From NCBI GenBank assembly GCA_037389465.1, contig JAZARR010000278.1:292767-356766 (forward strand): 64,000 nt of DNA, written 5' to 3'. The stretch comes from Baylisascaris procyonis. Lineage: Eukaryota > Nematoda > Chromadorea > Rhabditida > Ascarididae. A model generated the notes under the pieces. The model ran no database searches. It saw nothing but the letters and a program-made list of their open reading frames with translations, and was not told where the DNA came from. The translations under genes were made by a program, and so were the position numbers. This document shows, piece by piece, positions 39,120 through 53,299 of this stretch. Numbering within the stretch: position 1 is the first letter of the stretch; each line of letters starts with the position of its first letter.

Positions 39120-39460
39120 TATGTTTAAAATTGTTTTTGTGTGCTTTTTTATATTTAAAATTGTTTTTGTGGACTGTTTTATATTAAAAATTGTTTTTGT
39201 CGACTTTTCTATATTTAAAATTGCTTTTGTGGACTTTTTCATATTTACAATTGTTTTTGTGGACTTTGTTATATTCAAAATTGTTTTTGTTTACTTTCTT
39301 ATATTCAAATTTGTTTTTGTGGACTTTTTTATATTTAAAGTTGTTTCTGTGGACTTTCTTATATTTGTAATTGTTTTTGTGGACTTTTTCATATTTACAA
39401 CTGCTTTTGTGGACGTTTTCATGCTTAAATTGTTTTTGTGTACTTTTTTATATTTAAAAT
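39120..39460 (+). repeat. Family B block, partner of 48540-48880 (offset 9,420 bp)
   Basis: GTGTGC, GGACTGTTTTATATTAAAAATTG, CTATATTTAAAATTGC and TTTACAATTG follow in the same order and at the same spacing 9,420 bp to the right. Where the two differ, the right copy mostly shows the consensus (ATATTTAAATTG at 48841 against ATGCTTAAATTG at 39421). Confidence 0.8.
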
Positions 39461-41219
39461 TCTTTTTGTCGACCTTTTTTATATTTAAAATTGTTTTTGT
39501 GGACTTTTTTATATTCAAATTTGTTTTTGTGGACTTTTTTATATTTAAAGTTGTTTATTTCGACTTTTTATATTTAAAATTGTTTTTGTGGACTTTTTTA
39601 TATTTAAAATTGTTTTTGTGGACTTTTTCATATTTACAATTATTTTTGTGGACTTTTTTATGTTTAAAATTGTTTTTATGTTCTTTTTTATATTAAAAAT
39701 TGTTTTTGTCGACTTTTTTTTATATTTAAAATTGCTTTTGTGCACTTTTTTATATTCAAAATTGTTTTTGTGGACTTTCTTATATTTAAAATTGTTTCTG
39801 TGGACTTTTTCATGTTTACAATTGTTTTTGTGGACTTTTCCATATTTAGAATCGCCTTTCTCGACTTTTTTTATTTAAAATTGTTTTTGTGGACTTTTTT
39901 ATATTTGAAGTTGTTTCTGTGGACTTTCTTATATTTGTAATTGTTTTTGTGGACTTTTTCATGCTTAAATTGTTTTTGTGTACTTTTTTATATTTAAAAT
40001 TCTTTTTGTCGACTTTTTTTATATTTAAAATTGTTTTTGTGGACTTTTTCATATTTGCAATTGTTTTTGTGGACTTTTCCATATTTAGAATCGCCTTTCT
40101 CGACTTTTTTTATTTAAAATTTTTTTTGTCGACTTTTTTATATTTAGAACTGTTTTTGTGGAGTTTTTTATATTTAAATTTGTTTTTGTGGACTGTTTTA
40201 TATTTAAGTTTGTTTTTGTCGACTTTTTTATATTTAGAATTGTTTTTGTGGAGTTTTTTATATTTAAAATTGTTTTTCTGGACTGTTTTATATTTAAAAT
40301 TGTTTTTGTGGACTTTTTTATATTTAAAATTGTTTTTGTGGACTTTTTCATATTTACAATTGTTTTTGTGAACTTTTTTATGTTTAAAATTGTTTTTGTG
40401 TGCTTTTTTATATTTAAAATTGCTCTTGTCGACTTTTTTTATATTTAAAATTGTTTTTGCGGACTTTTTTATATTCAAAATTGTTTTTGTGGACTTTTCC
40501 ATATTTAGAATCGCCTTTCTCGACTTTTTTTATTTAAAATTGTTTTTGTGGACTTTTTTATATTTAAGATTGCTTTTGTCGACTTTTTTTATTTAAATTG
40601 TTTTTGTCGACTTTCTTATATTTAGCGTTGTTTTTGTGGAGTTTTTTATATCTAAAATTGTTTTTGTGGACTGTTTTATATTTAAAATTGTTTTTGTGGA
40701 CTGTTTTATACGTAAAATTGTTTTTGTCGACTTTTCTATATTTAGAATTGCCTTTCTCGACTTTTTACCTTTAAAATTGTTTTTGTGTATTTTTTTATAT
40801 TTAAAATTGTTTTTGTCGACTTTCTTATATTTAAAATTGTTTTTTTTTACTTTTATATATTCAAATTTCTTTTGTGGACTTTTTTATATTTAAAGTTGTT
40901 TCTGTGGGCTTTCTTATATTTGTGATTGTTTTTGTGGACTTTTTCATGTTTACAACTGCTTTTGTGGACTTTTTCATGCTTAAATTGTTTTTGTGTACTT
41001 TGTTATATTTAAAATTCTTTTTGTCGACTTTTTTTATATTTAAAATTGTTTTTGTGGACCTTTTTATATTCAAAATTGTTTTTGTGGACTTTCTTATATT
41101 TAAAATTGTTTTTGTCGACTTTTTCATATTTACAATTGTTTTTGTCGACTTTTCCATATTTAGAACTGCCTTTCTCGACTTTTTTTATTTAAAATTGTTT
41201 TTGTGGACTTTTTTTATAT

Positions 41220-41910
41220 TTAAAGTTGTATTGTGGACCTTTTTATATTTAAATTTGTTTTTGTGGACTTTTTTGTATCTAAAATTTTTTTTGTCGACTT
41301 TTTTATATTTAGAATTGTTTTTGTGGAGTTTTTTATATTTAAAATTGTTTTTGTGGACTGTTTTATATTTAAAATTTTTTTGTGGACTTTTTCATACTCA
41401 CAATTGTTTTTGTGGACTTTTTTGTGTTTAAAATTGTTTTTGTCGACTTTTTTCATATTTGCAATTGTTTTTGTGGACTTTTCCATATTTAAGATTGCTT
41501 TTGTGGACTTTTTTATATTTAAATTGTTTTTGTCGACTTTCTTATATTTAGAATTGTTTTTGTGGAGTTTTTTATATTTAAAATTGTTTTTGTGGACTGT
41601 TTTATACTTAAAATTGTTTTTATCGACTTTTTTATATTGAAAATTGCTTTTGTGGACTTTTTTATGTTTAAGATTGCTTTTGTCGACTTTTTGATATTTA
41701 AATTGTTTTTGTCGACTTTCTTATATTTAGAATTGTTTTTGTGGAATTTTTTATATTTAAAATTGTTTTTGTGGACCGTTTTATACGTAAAATTGTTTTT
41801 GTCGACTTTTCTATATTTAGAATTGCCTTTCTCGACTTTTTTTATTTAAAATTGTTTTTGTCGACTTTTTTATACTTAAAATTCTTTTTGTCGACTTTTT
41901 TATATTCTAA
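41220..41910 (+). repeat. Family B block, partner of 36230-36920
   Basis: GTCGAC at 41293, ATATTGAAAATTG at 41634, GACCGTTTTATACG near 41774 and TAGAATTGCC near 41819, all 4,990 bp after their counterparts. Differences are single substitutions, such as ATTGCTTTTGTGGAC near 41646 and GTGGAATTTTTTATA near 41743. Confidence 0.85.
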
Positions 41911-44900
41911 ATTGTTTTTGTGGACTTTTCTATATTTGATGTTGTTTTTGTGGACTTTTCTATATTTACAATCGTTTTTGTGGACTTTTTACCTTTAAAA
42001 TTGTTTTTCTATATTTTTTTATATTTAAATTTGTTTTTGTCGACTTTTTTATATTTAAAATTGTTTTTTTTTACTTTTTTATATTCAAATTTGTTTTTGT
42101 GGACTTTTTTATATTTAAAATTGTTTCTGTGGACTTTCTTATATTTGTAATTGTTTTTGTGTACTTTTTTATATTTAAAATTCTTTTTGTCGACTTTTTT
42201 TATATTTAAAATTGTTTTTGTGGACTTTCTTCTATTTAAAATTGTTTTTGTGGACTTTTTCATATTTAAAATTGTTTTTGTCGACTTTTTTATATTTAGA
42301 ACTGTTTTTGTCGAGCTTTTTATATTTAAAATTGTTTTTGTGGACTTTTTTATATTTAAAATTGTTTTTGTCGACTTTTTTATATTTAGAATTGTTTTTG
42401 TGGAGTTTTTTATATTTAAAATTGTTTTTGTGGACTTTTTATATTTAAGTTTTTTTGTCGACTTTTTTATATTTAAAATTGTTTTTGTGGACTTTTTATA
42501 TTTAAAATTGTTTTTGTGGACTTTTTTATATTTAAAATTGTTTTTGTCGACTTTTTTATATTTAAAATTGTTTTTGTGGACTTTTTTATATTTAAAATTG
42601 TTTTTGTGGACTTTTTTATATTTAAAATTGTTTTTGTGGACTTTTTTATATTTAAAATTGTTTTTGTGAACTTTTTTATATTTAAAATTGTTTTTGTGAC
42701 TTTTTTATATTTAAAATTGTTTTTGTCGACTTTTTTATATTTAAAATTGTTTTTGTGGACTTTTTTATATTTAAAATTGTTTTTGTGGACTTTTTATATT
42801 TAAAATTGTTTTTGTCGACTTTTTTATTTAAAATTGTTTTTGTGGACTTTTTTATATTTAAAATTGTTTTTGTGGACTTTTTATATTTAAAATTGTTTTT
42901 GTGGACTTTTTTATATTTAAAATTGTTTTTGTGGACTTTTTTATATTTAAAATTGTTTTTGTCGACTTTTTTATATTTAAAATTGTTTTTGTGGACTTTT
43001 TATATTTAAAATTGTTTTTGTGGACTTTTCCATATTTAAAATTGTTTTTGTCGACTTTTTTATTTAAAATTGTTTTTGTGGACTTTTTTATATTTAAAAT
43101 TGTTTTTGTGGACTTTTTATATTTAAAATTGTTTTTGTGGACTTTTTTATATTTAAAATTGTTTTTGTCGACTTTTTTATATTTAAAATTGTTTTTGTGG
43201 ACTTTTTTATATTTAAAATTGTTTTTGTGGACTTTTTTATATTTAAAATTGTTTTTGTCGACTTTTTTTATTTAAAATTGTTTTTGTCGACTTTTTTATA
43301 TTTAAATTGTTTTTGTCGACTTTTTTATATTTAAAATTGTTTTTGTGGACTTTTTTATATTTAAAATTGTTTTTGTGGACTTTTTTATATTTAAAATTGT
43401 TTTTGTGGACTTTTTATATTTAAAATTGTTTTTGTGGACTTTTTTATATTTAAAATTGTTTTTGTGGACTTTTTTATATTTAAAATTGTTTTTGTGGACT
43501 TTTTTATATTTAAAATTGTTTTTGTGGACTTTTTTATATTTAAAATTGTTTTTGTGGACTTTTTATATTTAAAATTGTTTTTGTGGACTTTTTATATTTA
43601 AATTGTTTTTGTGGACTTTTTTATATTTAAAATTGTTTTTGTCGACTTTTTTATATTTAAAATTGTTTTTGTGGACTTTTTCATATTTAAAATTGTTTTT
43701 GTGGACTTTTCCATATTTAGAATTGTTTTTGTCGACTTTTTTATTTAAAATTGTTTTTGTCGACTTTTTTATATTTAAAATTGTTTTTGTGGACTTTTTT
43801 ATATTTAAAATTGTTTTTGTGGACTTTTTATATTTAAAATTGTTTTTGTCGACTTTTTTATATTTAAAATTGTTTTTGTGGACTTTTTTATATTTAAAAT
43901 TGTTTTTGTGGACTTTTTATATTTAAAATTGTTTTTGTGGACTTTTTTATATTTAAAATTGTTTTTGTGGACTTTTTTATATTTAAAATTGTTTTTGTGG
44001 ACTTTTTATATTTAAAATTGTTTTTGTGGACTTTTTTATATTTAAAATTGTTTTTGTGGACTTTTTTATATTTAAAATTGTTTTTGTCGACTTTTTTATA
44101 TTTAAAATTGTTTTTGTGGACTTTTTTATATTTAAAATTGTTTTTGTGGACTTTTCCATATTTAGAATTGTTTTTGTCGACTTTTTTTATTTAAAATTGT
44201 TTTTGTGGACTTTTTTATATTTAAAATTGTTTTTGTCGACTTTTTTTATTTAAATTGTTTTTGTGGACTTTCTTATATTTAAAATTGTTTTTGTGGACTT
44301 TTTTATATTTAAAATTGTTTTTGTGGACTTTTTTATATTTAAAATTGTTTTTGTCGACTTTTTATATTTAAAATTGTTTTTGTGGACTTTTTTATTTAAA
44401 ATTGTTTTTGTGGACTTTTTTATATTTAAATTTGTTTTTGTCGACTTTTTTATATTTAAAATTGTTTTTGTGGACTTTTTATATTTAAAATTGTTTTTGT
44501 GGACTTTTTATATTCAAATTTGTTTTGTGGACTTTTTTATATTTAAAATTGTTTTTGTGGACTTTTTATATTTAAAATTGTTTTTGTGGACTTTTTCATA
44601 TTTAAAATTGTTTTTGTGGACTTTTTCATATTTAAATTGTTTTTGTGTACTTTTTTATATTTAAAATTGTTTTTGTCGACTTTTTTATATTTAAAATTGT
44701 TTTTGTGGACTTTTTATATTCAAAATTGTTTTTGTGGACTTTTTTATATTTAAAATTGTTTTTGTCGACTTTTTCATATTTAAAATTGTTTTTGTCGACT
44801 TTTTTATATTTAGAATTGTTTTTGTCGACTTTTTTATTTAAAATTGTTTTTGTGGACTTTTTTATATTTAAAATTGTTTTGTGGACTTTTTATATTTAAA

Positions 44901-45819
44901 TTTGTTTTTGTGGACTTTTTTATATTTAAAATTGTTTTTGTGGACTTTTTATATTTAAAATTGTTTTTGTGGACTTTTTATATTTAAAATTGTTTTTGTG
45001 GACTTTTTTATATTTAAAATTGTTTTTGTCGACTTTTTTATATTTAAAATTGTTTTTGTGGACTTTTTTATATTTAAAATTGTTTTTGTGGACTTTTTTA
45101 TATTTAAATTGTTTTTGTCGACTTTTTTATATTTAAATTGTTTTTGTCGACTTTTTATATTTAAAATTGTTTTTGTGGACTTTTTTATATTTAAAATTGT
45201 TTTTGTGGACTTTTTTATATTTAAAATTGTTTTTGTCGACTTTTTTATTTAAAATTGTTTTTGTCGACTTTTTTATATTTAAAATTGTTTTTGTCGACTT
45301 TTTTATATTTAAAATTGTTTTTGTGGACTTTTTTATATTTAAATTTGTTTTTGTGGACTTTTTTATATTTAAAATTGTTTTTGTGGACTTTTTATATTTA
45401 AAATTGTTTTTGTGGACTTTTTCATATTTAAATTGTTTTTGTGGACTTTTTTATATTTAAAATTGTTTTTGTCGACTTTTTTATATTTAAAATTGTTTTT
45501 GTGGACTTTTTATATTTAAAATTGTTTTTGTGGACTTTTTTATATTTAAAATTGTTTTTGTCGACTTTTTTTTATTTAAAATTGTTTTTGTCGACTTTTT
45601 TATATTTAAAATTGTTTTTGTGGACTTTTTTATATTTAAAATTGTTTTTGTGGACTTTTTTATATTTAAAATTGTTTTTGTCGACTTTTTTATATTTAGA
45701 ATTGTTTTTGTGGACTTTTTTATATTTAAAATTGTTTTTGTGGACTTTTTTATATTTAAAATTGTTTTTGTGGACTGTTTTATATTTAAAATTGTTTTTG
45801 TGGACTTTTTATATTTAAA

Positions 45820-46510
45820 ATTGTTTTTGTCGACTTTTCTATATTTAGAATTGTTTTTGTCGACTTTTTATATTTAAAATTGTTTTTGTGGACTTTTTTA
45901 TATTTAAATTTGTTTTTGTCGACTTTTTTATATTTAAAATTGTTTTTGTGGACTTTCTTATATTTAAAATTGTTTTTTGGACTTTTATATATTCAAATTT
46001 TTTTGTGGACTTTTTTATATTTAAAATTGTTTTTGTGGACTTTCTTATATTTAAAATTGTTTTTGTGGACTTTTTCATATTTACAATTGCTTTTGTGGAC
46101 TTTTTCATGCCTAAATGGTTTTTGTGTACTTTTTTATATTTAAAATTCTTTTTGTCGACTTTTTTATATTTAAAATTGTTTTTGTGGACCTTTTTATATT
46201 CAAAATTGTTTTTGTGGACTTTCTTATATTTAAAATTGTTTTTGTCGACTTTTTCATATTTACAATTGTTTTTGTCGACTTTTCCATATTTAGAACTGTC
46301 TTTCTCGACTTTTTTTATTTAAAATTGTTTTTGTGGACTTTTTTATATTTAAAATTGTATTGTGGACCTTTTTATATTTAAATTTGTTTTTGTGGACTTT
46401 TTTGTATTTAAAATTTTTTTGTCGACTTTTTTATATTTAGAATTGTTTTTGTGGAGTTTTTTATATTTAAAATTGTTTTTGTGGACTGTTTTATATTTAA
46501 AATTGTTTTT
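45820..46510 (+). repeat. Island of family B monomers in the right array
   Basis: Contains ATATATTCAAATTTTTTT, CATGCCTAAATGG near 46107, GTGTAC (46124), TAGAACTGTC near 46294, TATTGTGGACC near 46357, a T-run with GTCGAC (46421), GTGGAG and GGACTG. It matches 35700-36390 at an offset of 10,119 bp, and flanking monomers on both sides are near-consensus. Confidence 0.83.
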
Positions 46511-47879
46511 GTGGACTTTTTTATATTTAAAATTGTTTTTGTGGACTTTTTTATATTTAAAATTGTTTTTGTCGACTTTTTTATATTTAAAATTGTTTTT
46601 GTGGACTTTTTTATATTTAAGATTGTTTTTGTGGACTTTTTTATATTTAAATTGTTTTTGTCGACTTTTTTATATTTAAAATTGTTTTTGTGGACTTTTT
46701 TATATTTAAAATTGTTTTTGTGGACTTTTTATATTTAAAATTGTTTTTGTCGACTTTTTTATATTGAAAATTGTTTTTGTGGACTTTTTTATATTTAAAA
46801 TTGTTTTTGTCGACTTTTTTATATTTAAATTGTTTTTGTCGACTTTCTTATATTTAAAATTGTTTTTGTGGACTTTTTTATATTTAAAATTGTTTTTGTG
46901 GACTTTTTTATATTTAAAATTGTTTTTGTCGACTTTTTATATTTAGAATTGTTTTTGTCGACTTTTTTTATTTAAAATTGTTTTTGTCGACTTTTTTATA
47001 TTTAAAATTGTTTTTGTCGACTTTTTTATATTTAAATTGTTTTTGTGGACTTTTCTATATTTGAAATTGTTTTTGTCGACTTTTTTATATTTAAAATTGT
47101 TTTTGTGGACTTTTTTATATTTAAAATTGTTTTTGTGGACTTTTTATATTTAAAATTGTTTTTGTCGACTTTTTTATATTTAAAATTGTTTTTGTGGACT
47201 TTTTTATATTTAAAATTGTTTTTGTGGACTTTTTTATATTTAAAATTGTTTTTGTGGACTTTTTCATATTTAAAATTGTTTTTGTGGACTTTTTTATATT
47301 TAAAATTGTTTTTGTGACTTTTTTATATTTAAAATTGTTTTTGTCGACTTTTTTATATTTAAAATTGTTTTTGTGGACTTTTTTATATTTAAAATTGTTT
47401 TTGTGGACTTTTTTATATTTAGAATTGTTTTTGTCGACTTTTTTTTATTTAAAATTGTTTTTGTGGACTTTTTTATATTTAAATTGTTTTTGTCGACTTT
47501 TTTATATTTAAATTGTTTTTGTCGACTTTCTTATATTTAAAATTGTTTTTGTGGACTTTTTCATATTTAAAATTGTTTTTGTGGACTTTTTATATTTAAA
47601 TTGTTTTTGTGGACTTTTTTATATTTAAAATTGTTTTTGTCGACTTTTTTATATTTAAAATTGTTTTTGTGGACTTTTTTATATTCAAAATTGTTTTTGT
47701 GGACTTTTTTATATTTAAAATTGTTTTTGTGGACTTTTTCATATTTAAAATGTTTTTGTGGACTTTTTTATATTTAAAATTGTTTTTGTGTGCTTTTTTA
47801 TATTTAAAATTGTTTTTGTCGACTTTTTTATATTTAAAATTGTTTTTGTGGACTTTTTTATATTTAAAATTGTTTTTGT

Positions 47880-49400
47880 GGACTTTTCCATATTTAGAAT
47901 CGCCTTTCTCGACTTTTTTTATTTAAAATTGTGTTTGTGGACTTTTTTATATTTAAGATTGCTTTTGTCGACTTTTTTATATTTAAATTGTTTTTGTCGA
48001 CTTTCTTATATTTAAAATTGTTTTTGTGGACTTTTTTATATTTAAAATTGTTTTTGTGGACTTTTTATATTTAAAATTGTTTTTGTCGACTTTTTTATAT
48101 TTAAAATTGTTTTTGTGGACTTTTTTATATTTAAAATTGTTTTTGTCGACTTTTTTATATTTAAATTGTTTTTGTCGACTTTCTTATATTTAAAATTGTT
48201 TTTGTGGACTTTTTTATTTAAAATTGTTTTTGTGGACTTTTTTATATTTAAAATTGTTTTTGTCGACTTTTTTATATTTAAAATTGTTTTTGTGGACTTT
48301 TTTATATTTAAAATTGTTTTTGTGGACTTTTTCATATTTAAAATTGTTTTTGTGGACTTTTTTATGCTTAAATTGTTTTTGTGGACTTTTTATATTTAAA
48401 ATTGTTTTTGTCGACTTTTTTATATTTAAAATTGTTTTTGTGGACTTTTTTATATTCAAAATTGTTTTTGTGGACTTTCTTATATTTAAAATTGTTTTTG
48501 TATACTTTTTCATATTTACAATTCTTTTGTGAACTTTTTTATGTTTAAAATTGTTTTTGTGTGCTTTTTTATATTTAAAATTGTTTTTGTGGACTGTTTT
48601 ATATTAAAAATTGTTTTTGTCGACTTTTCTATATTTAAAATTGCTTTTGTGGACTTTTTCATATTTACAATTGTTTTTGTGGACTTTTTTATATTCAAAA
48701 TTGTTTTTGTGGACTTTTTTATATTTAAATTTGTTTTTGTGGACTTTTTTATATTTAAAGTTGTTTTTGTGGACTTTCTTATATTTAAAATTGTTTTTGT
48801 GGACTTTTTCATATTTACAATTGTTTTTGTGGACTTTTTCATATTTAAATTGTTTTTGTGTACTTTTTTATATTTAAAATTGTTTTTGTCGACTTTTTTA
48901 TATTTAAAATTGTTTTTGTGGACTTTTTTATATTTAAAATTGTTTTTGTGGACTTTTTTATATTTAAAATTGTTTTTGTCGACTTTTTATATTTATAATT
49001 GTTTTTGTGGACTTTTTCATATTTACGACTGTTTTTGTGGACTTTTTCATGCTTAAATTGTTTTTGTGTACTTTTTTATATTTAAAATTATTTTGTCGAC
49101 TTTTTTATATTTAAAATTGTTTTTGTGGACTTTTTTATATTTAAAATTGTTTTTGTGGACTTTTTCATATTTAAAATTGTTTTTGTGACTTTTTTATATT
49201 TAAAATTGTTTTTGTGACTTTTTTATATTTAAAATTGTTTTTGTCGACTTTTTTTTATATTTAAAATTGCTTTTGTGGACTTTTTTATATTCAAAATTGT
49301 TTTTGTGGACTTTCTTATATTTAAAATTGTTTTTGTGGACTTTTTCATATTTACAATTGTTTTTGTGGACTTTTCCATATTTAGAATTGTTTTTGTCGAC
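47880..49400 (+). repeat. Second island of family B monomers
   Basis: TAGAATCGCC near 47897, GTATAC near 48500, GTGAAC and GTGTGC near 48530-48565, GGACTGTTTTATATTAAAA near 48593, TTTACGACTG near 49022, GTGTAC near 48861 and 49070. The centre (48540-48880) matches 39120-39460. Between about 48.0 and 48.4 kb the monomers are mostly consensus. Confidence 0.8.
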
Positions 49401-51649
49401 TTTTTTTATTTAAAATTGTTTTTGTGGACTTTTTTATATTTAAAATTGTTTTTGTGGACTTTTTTATATTTAAAATTGTTTTTGTGGACTTTTTTATATT
49501 TAAAATTGTTTTTGTCGACTTTTTTTATTTAAAATTGTTTTTGTCGACTTTTTTATATTTAAAATTGTTTTTGTGGACTTTTTTATATTTAAATTGTTTT
49601 TGTGGACTTTTTTATATTTAAAATTGTTTTTGTGGACTTTTTTATATTTAAAATTGTTTTTGTGGACTTTTTATATTTAAAATTGTTTTTGTGGACTTTT
49701 TTATATTTAAAATTGTTTTTGTGGACTTTTTTATATTTAAATTTGTTTTTGTGGACTTTTTTATATTTAAAATTGTTTTTGTGGACTTTTTATATTTAAA
49801 ATTGTTTTTGTGGACTTTTTTATATTTAAAATTGTTTTTGTCGACTTTTTTATATTTAAAATTGTTTTTGTGGACTTTTTATATTTAAAATTGTTTTTGT
49901 GGACTTTTTTATATTTAAAATTGTTTTTGTCGACTTTTTTATATTTAAAATTGTTTTTGTGGACTTTTTATATTTAAAATTGTTTTTGTGGACTTTTTTA
50001 TATTTAAAATTGTTTTTGTCGACTTTTTTATATTTAGAATTGTTTTTGTGGACTTTTTTATATTTAAAATTGTTTTTGTGGACTTTTTATATTTAAAATT
50101 GTTTTTGTCGACTTTTTTATATTTAAAATTGTTTTTGTGGACTTTTTTATATTTAAAATTGTTTTTGTGGACTTTTTATATTTAAAATTGTTTTTGTGGA
50201 CTTTTTATATTTAAAATTGTTTTTGTGGACTTTTTTATATTTAAAATTGTTTTTGTGGACTTTTTTATATTTAAAATTGTTTTTGTGGACTTTTTATATT
50301 TAAAATTGTTTTTGTGAACTTTTTTATATTTAAAATTGTTTTTGTGGACTTTTTTATATTTAAAATTGTTTTTGTCGACTTTTTTATATTTAAAATTGTT
50401 TTTGTGGACTTTTTTATATTTAAAATTGTTTTTGTGGACTTTTTTATATTTAGAATTGTTTTTGTCGACTTTTTATATTAAAATTGTTTTTGTGGACTTT
50501 TTTATATTTAAAATTGTTTTTGTCGACTTTTTTATATTTAAATTGTTTTTGTCGACTTTTTATATTTAAAATTGTTTTTGTGGACTTTTTTATATTTAAA
50601 ATTGTTTTTGTGGACTTTTTTATATTTAAATTGTTTTTGTGGACTTTTTTATATTTAAAATTGTTTTTGTCGACTTTTTTATATTTAAAATTGTTTTTGT
50701 GGACTTTTTTATATTTAAAATTGTTTTTGTGGACTTTTTATATTTAAAATTGTTTTTGTGGACTTTTTTATATTTAAAATGTTTTTGTGGACTTTTTTAT
50801 ATTTAAAATTGTTTTTGTGACTTTTTTATATTTAAAATTGTTTTTGTCGACTTTTTTATATTTAAAATTGTTTTTGTGGACTTTTTATATTTAAAATTGT
50901 TTTTGTGGACTTTTTATATTTAGAATTGTTTTTGTCGACTTTTTTTATTTAAAATTGTTTTTGTGGACTTTTTTATATTTAAAATTGTTTTTGTGGACTT
51001 TTTTATATTTAAATTGTTTTTGTGGACTTTTTATATTTAAAATTGTTTTTGTGGACTTTTTTATATTTAAAATTGTTTTTGTGGACTTTTTATATTTAAA
51101 ATTGTTTTTGTCGACTTTTTTATATTTAAAATTGTTTTTGTGGACTTTTTTATATTTAAAATTGTTTTTGTCGACTTTTTTATATTTAAATTGTTTTTGT
51201 GGACTTTTTTATATTTAAATTGTTTTTGTGGACTTTTTTATATTTAAAATTGTTTTTGTGGACTTTTTTATATTTAAAATTGTTTTTGTCGACTTTTTTA
51301 TATTTAAAATTGTTTTTGTGGACTTTTTTATATTTAAAATTGTTTTTGTGGACTTTTTTATATTTAAAATTGTTTTTGTGGACTTTTTCATATTTAAATT
51401 GTTTTTGTGGACTTTTTTATATTTAAAATTGTTTTTGTCGACTTTTTTATATTTAAAATTGTTTTTGTGGACTTTTTTATATTTAAAATTGTTTTTGTGG
51501 ACTTTCTTATATTTAAAATTGTTTTTGTGGACTTTTTCATATTTAAAATTGTTTTTGTGGTTTTTTATATTTAAAATTGTTTTTGTGGACTTTTTTATAT
51601 TTAAAATTGTTTTTGTGGACTTTTTTATATTTAAAATTGTTTTTGTGGA

Positions 51650-52010
51650 CTTTTTTATATTTAAAATTTTTTTGTCGACTTTTTTATATTTAGAATTGTT
51701 TTTGTGGAGCTTTTTATATTTAAAATTGTTTTTGTGGACTTTTTATTATTTAGAATTGTTTTTGTGGAGTTTTTTATATTTAAAGTTGTTTCTGTGGACT
51801 TTCTTATATTTAAAATTGTTTTTGTGGACTTTTTCATATTTAAAATTGTTTTTGTGGACTTTTTCATATTTAAATTGTTTTTGTGTACTTTTTTATATTT
51901 AAAATTCTTTTTGTCGACCTTTTTTATATTTAAAATTGTTTTTGTGGACTTTTTTATATTCAAATTTGTTTTTGTGGACTTTTTTATATTTAAAATTTTT
52001 TTTTGTCGAC
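51650..52010 (+). repeat. Small family B island
   Basis: T-run with GTCGAC at 51674, TAGAATTG, GTGGAGC near 51705, TTATTATTTAGAATTG near 51745, GTGGAG, TTTCTGTGGAC near 51789, GTGTAC near 51883 and AAATTC with GTCGACC near 51913. The opening order is that of 36303, 37345, 41293 and 46421. Confidence 0.78.
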
Positions 52011-53299
52011 TTTTTATATTTAAAATTGTTTTTGTGGACTTTTTATATTTAAAATTGTTTTTGTGGACTTTTTCATATTTAAATTGTTTTTGTGGACTTT
52101 TTTATATTTAAAATTGTTTTTGTCGACTTTTTTATATTTAAAATTGTTTTTGTGGACTTTTTTATATTTAAAATTGTTTTTGTGGACTTTTTTATATTTA
52201 AAATTGTTTTTGTGGACTTTTTTATATTTAAAATTGTTTTTGTGGACTTTTTTATATTTAAAATTGTTTTTGTCGACTTTTTTATATTTAAAATTGTTTT
52301 TGTGGACTTTTTTATATTTAAAATTGTTTTTGTGGACTTTTTATATTTAAAATTGTTTTTGTGGACTTTTTCATATTTAAAATTGTTTTTGTGGACTTTT
52401 TTATATTTAAAATTGTTTTTGTCGACTTTTTTATTTAAAATTGTTTTTGTGGACTTTTTTATATTTAAAATTGTTTTTGTGGACTTTTTTATATTTAAAA
52501 TTGTTTTTGTGGACTTTTTATATTTAAATTGTTTTTGTGTACTTTTTTATATTTAAAATTGTTTTTGTCGACTTTTTATATTTAAAATTGTTTTTGTGGA
52601 CTTTTTTATATTTAAAATTGTTTTTGTGGACTTTTTTATATTTAAAATTGTTTTTGTCGACTTTTTTATTTAAAATTGTTTTTGTCGACTTTTTTATATT
52701 TAGAATTGTTTTTGTGGACTTTTTTATATTTAAAATTGTTTTTGTGGACTTTTTATATTTAAAATTGTTTTTGTCGACTTTTTTATATTTAAAATTGTTT
52801 TTGTGGACTTTTTTATATTTAAAATTGTTTTTGTGGACTTTTTATATTTAAAATTGTTTTTGTGGACTTTTTTATATTTAAAATTGTTTTTGTGGACTTT
52901 TTATATTTAAAATTGTTTTTGTGGACTTTTTCATATTTAAAATTGTTTTTGTGGACTTTTTTATATTTAAAATTGTTTTTGTGGACTTTTTTATATTTAA
53001 AATTGTTTTTGTCGACTTTTTTATATTTAAAATTGTTTTTGTGGACTTTTTTATATTTAAAATTGTTTTTGTGGACTTTTTCATATTTAGAATTGTTTTT
53101 GTCGACTTTTTTTATTTAAAATTGTTTTTGTGGACTTTTTTATATTTAAAATTGTTTTTGTGTCGACTTTTTTATTTAAATTGTTTTTGTCGACTTTTTT
53201 ATATTTAAAATTGTTTTTGTGGACTTTTTTATATTTAAAATTGTTTTTGTGGACTTTTTTATATTTAAAATTGTTTTTGTGGACTTTTTATATTTAAAA

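Larger units (their letters stand above)
28347..42500 (+). repeat. Family B array: mosaic of a second set of variant monomers
   Basis: Family A landmarks stop and new ones appear: GTGTAC and GTGTATT (for example 31078, 31877, 33898), GTGTGC (33040), GTGAAC, GTGGAG (31283, 36751), GGACTGTTTTATA (31318, 36368), TTTCTTATATTTA, TTTCCATATTTA, TACGATCG (31597, 33619), TAGAATCGCC (37788, 38265, 39848, 40088, 40508), and TATTGTGGACC (32110, 34131). Variant-rich blocks (about 28.8-29.5, 30.7-32.2, 33.4-34.6, 35.7-42.5 kb) alternate with almost pure consensus (about 29.5-30.7 and 32.2-33.4 kb). Homologous blocks recur at about 2.02 kb and about 5 kb offsets. Boundaries are approximate. Confidence 0.85.

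Noticed and set aside
28347..42500. Transposon or retroelement inserted between the two homogeneous regions
   Set aside because: The variant-rich middle region still consists entirely of the 30-bp monomer. No terminal repeats, target-site duplication or coding domain is visible.
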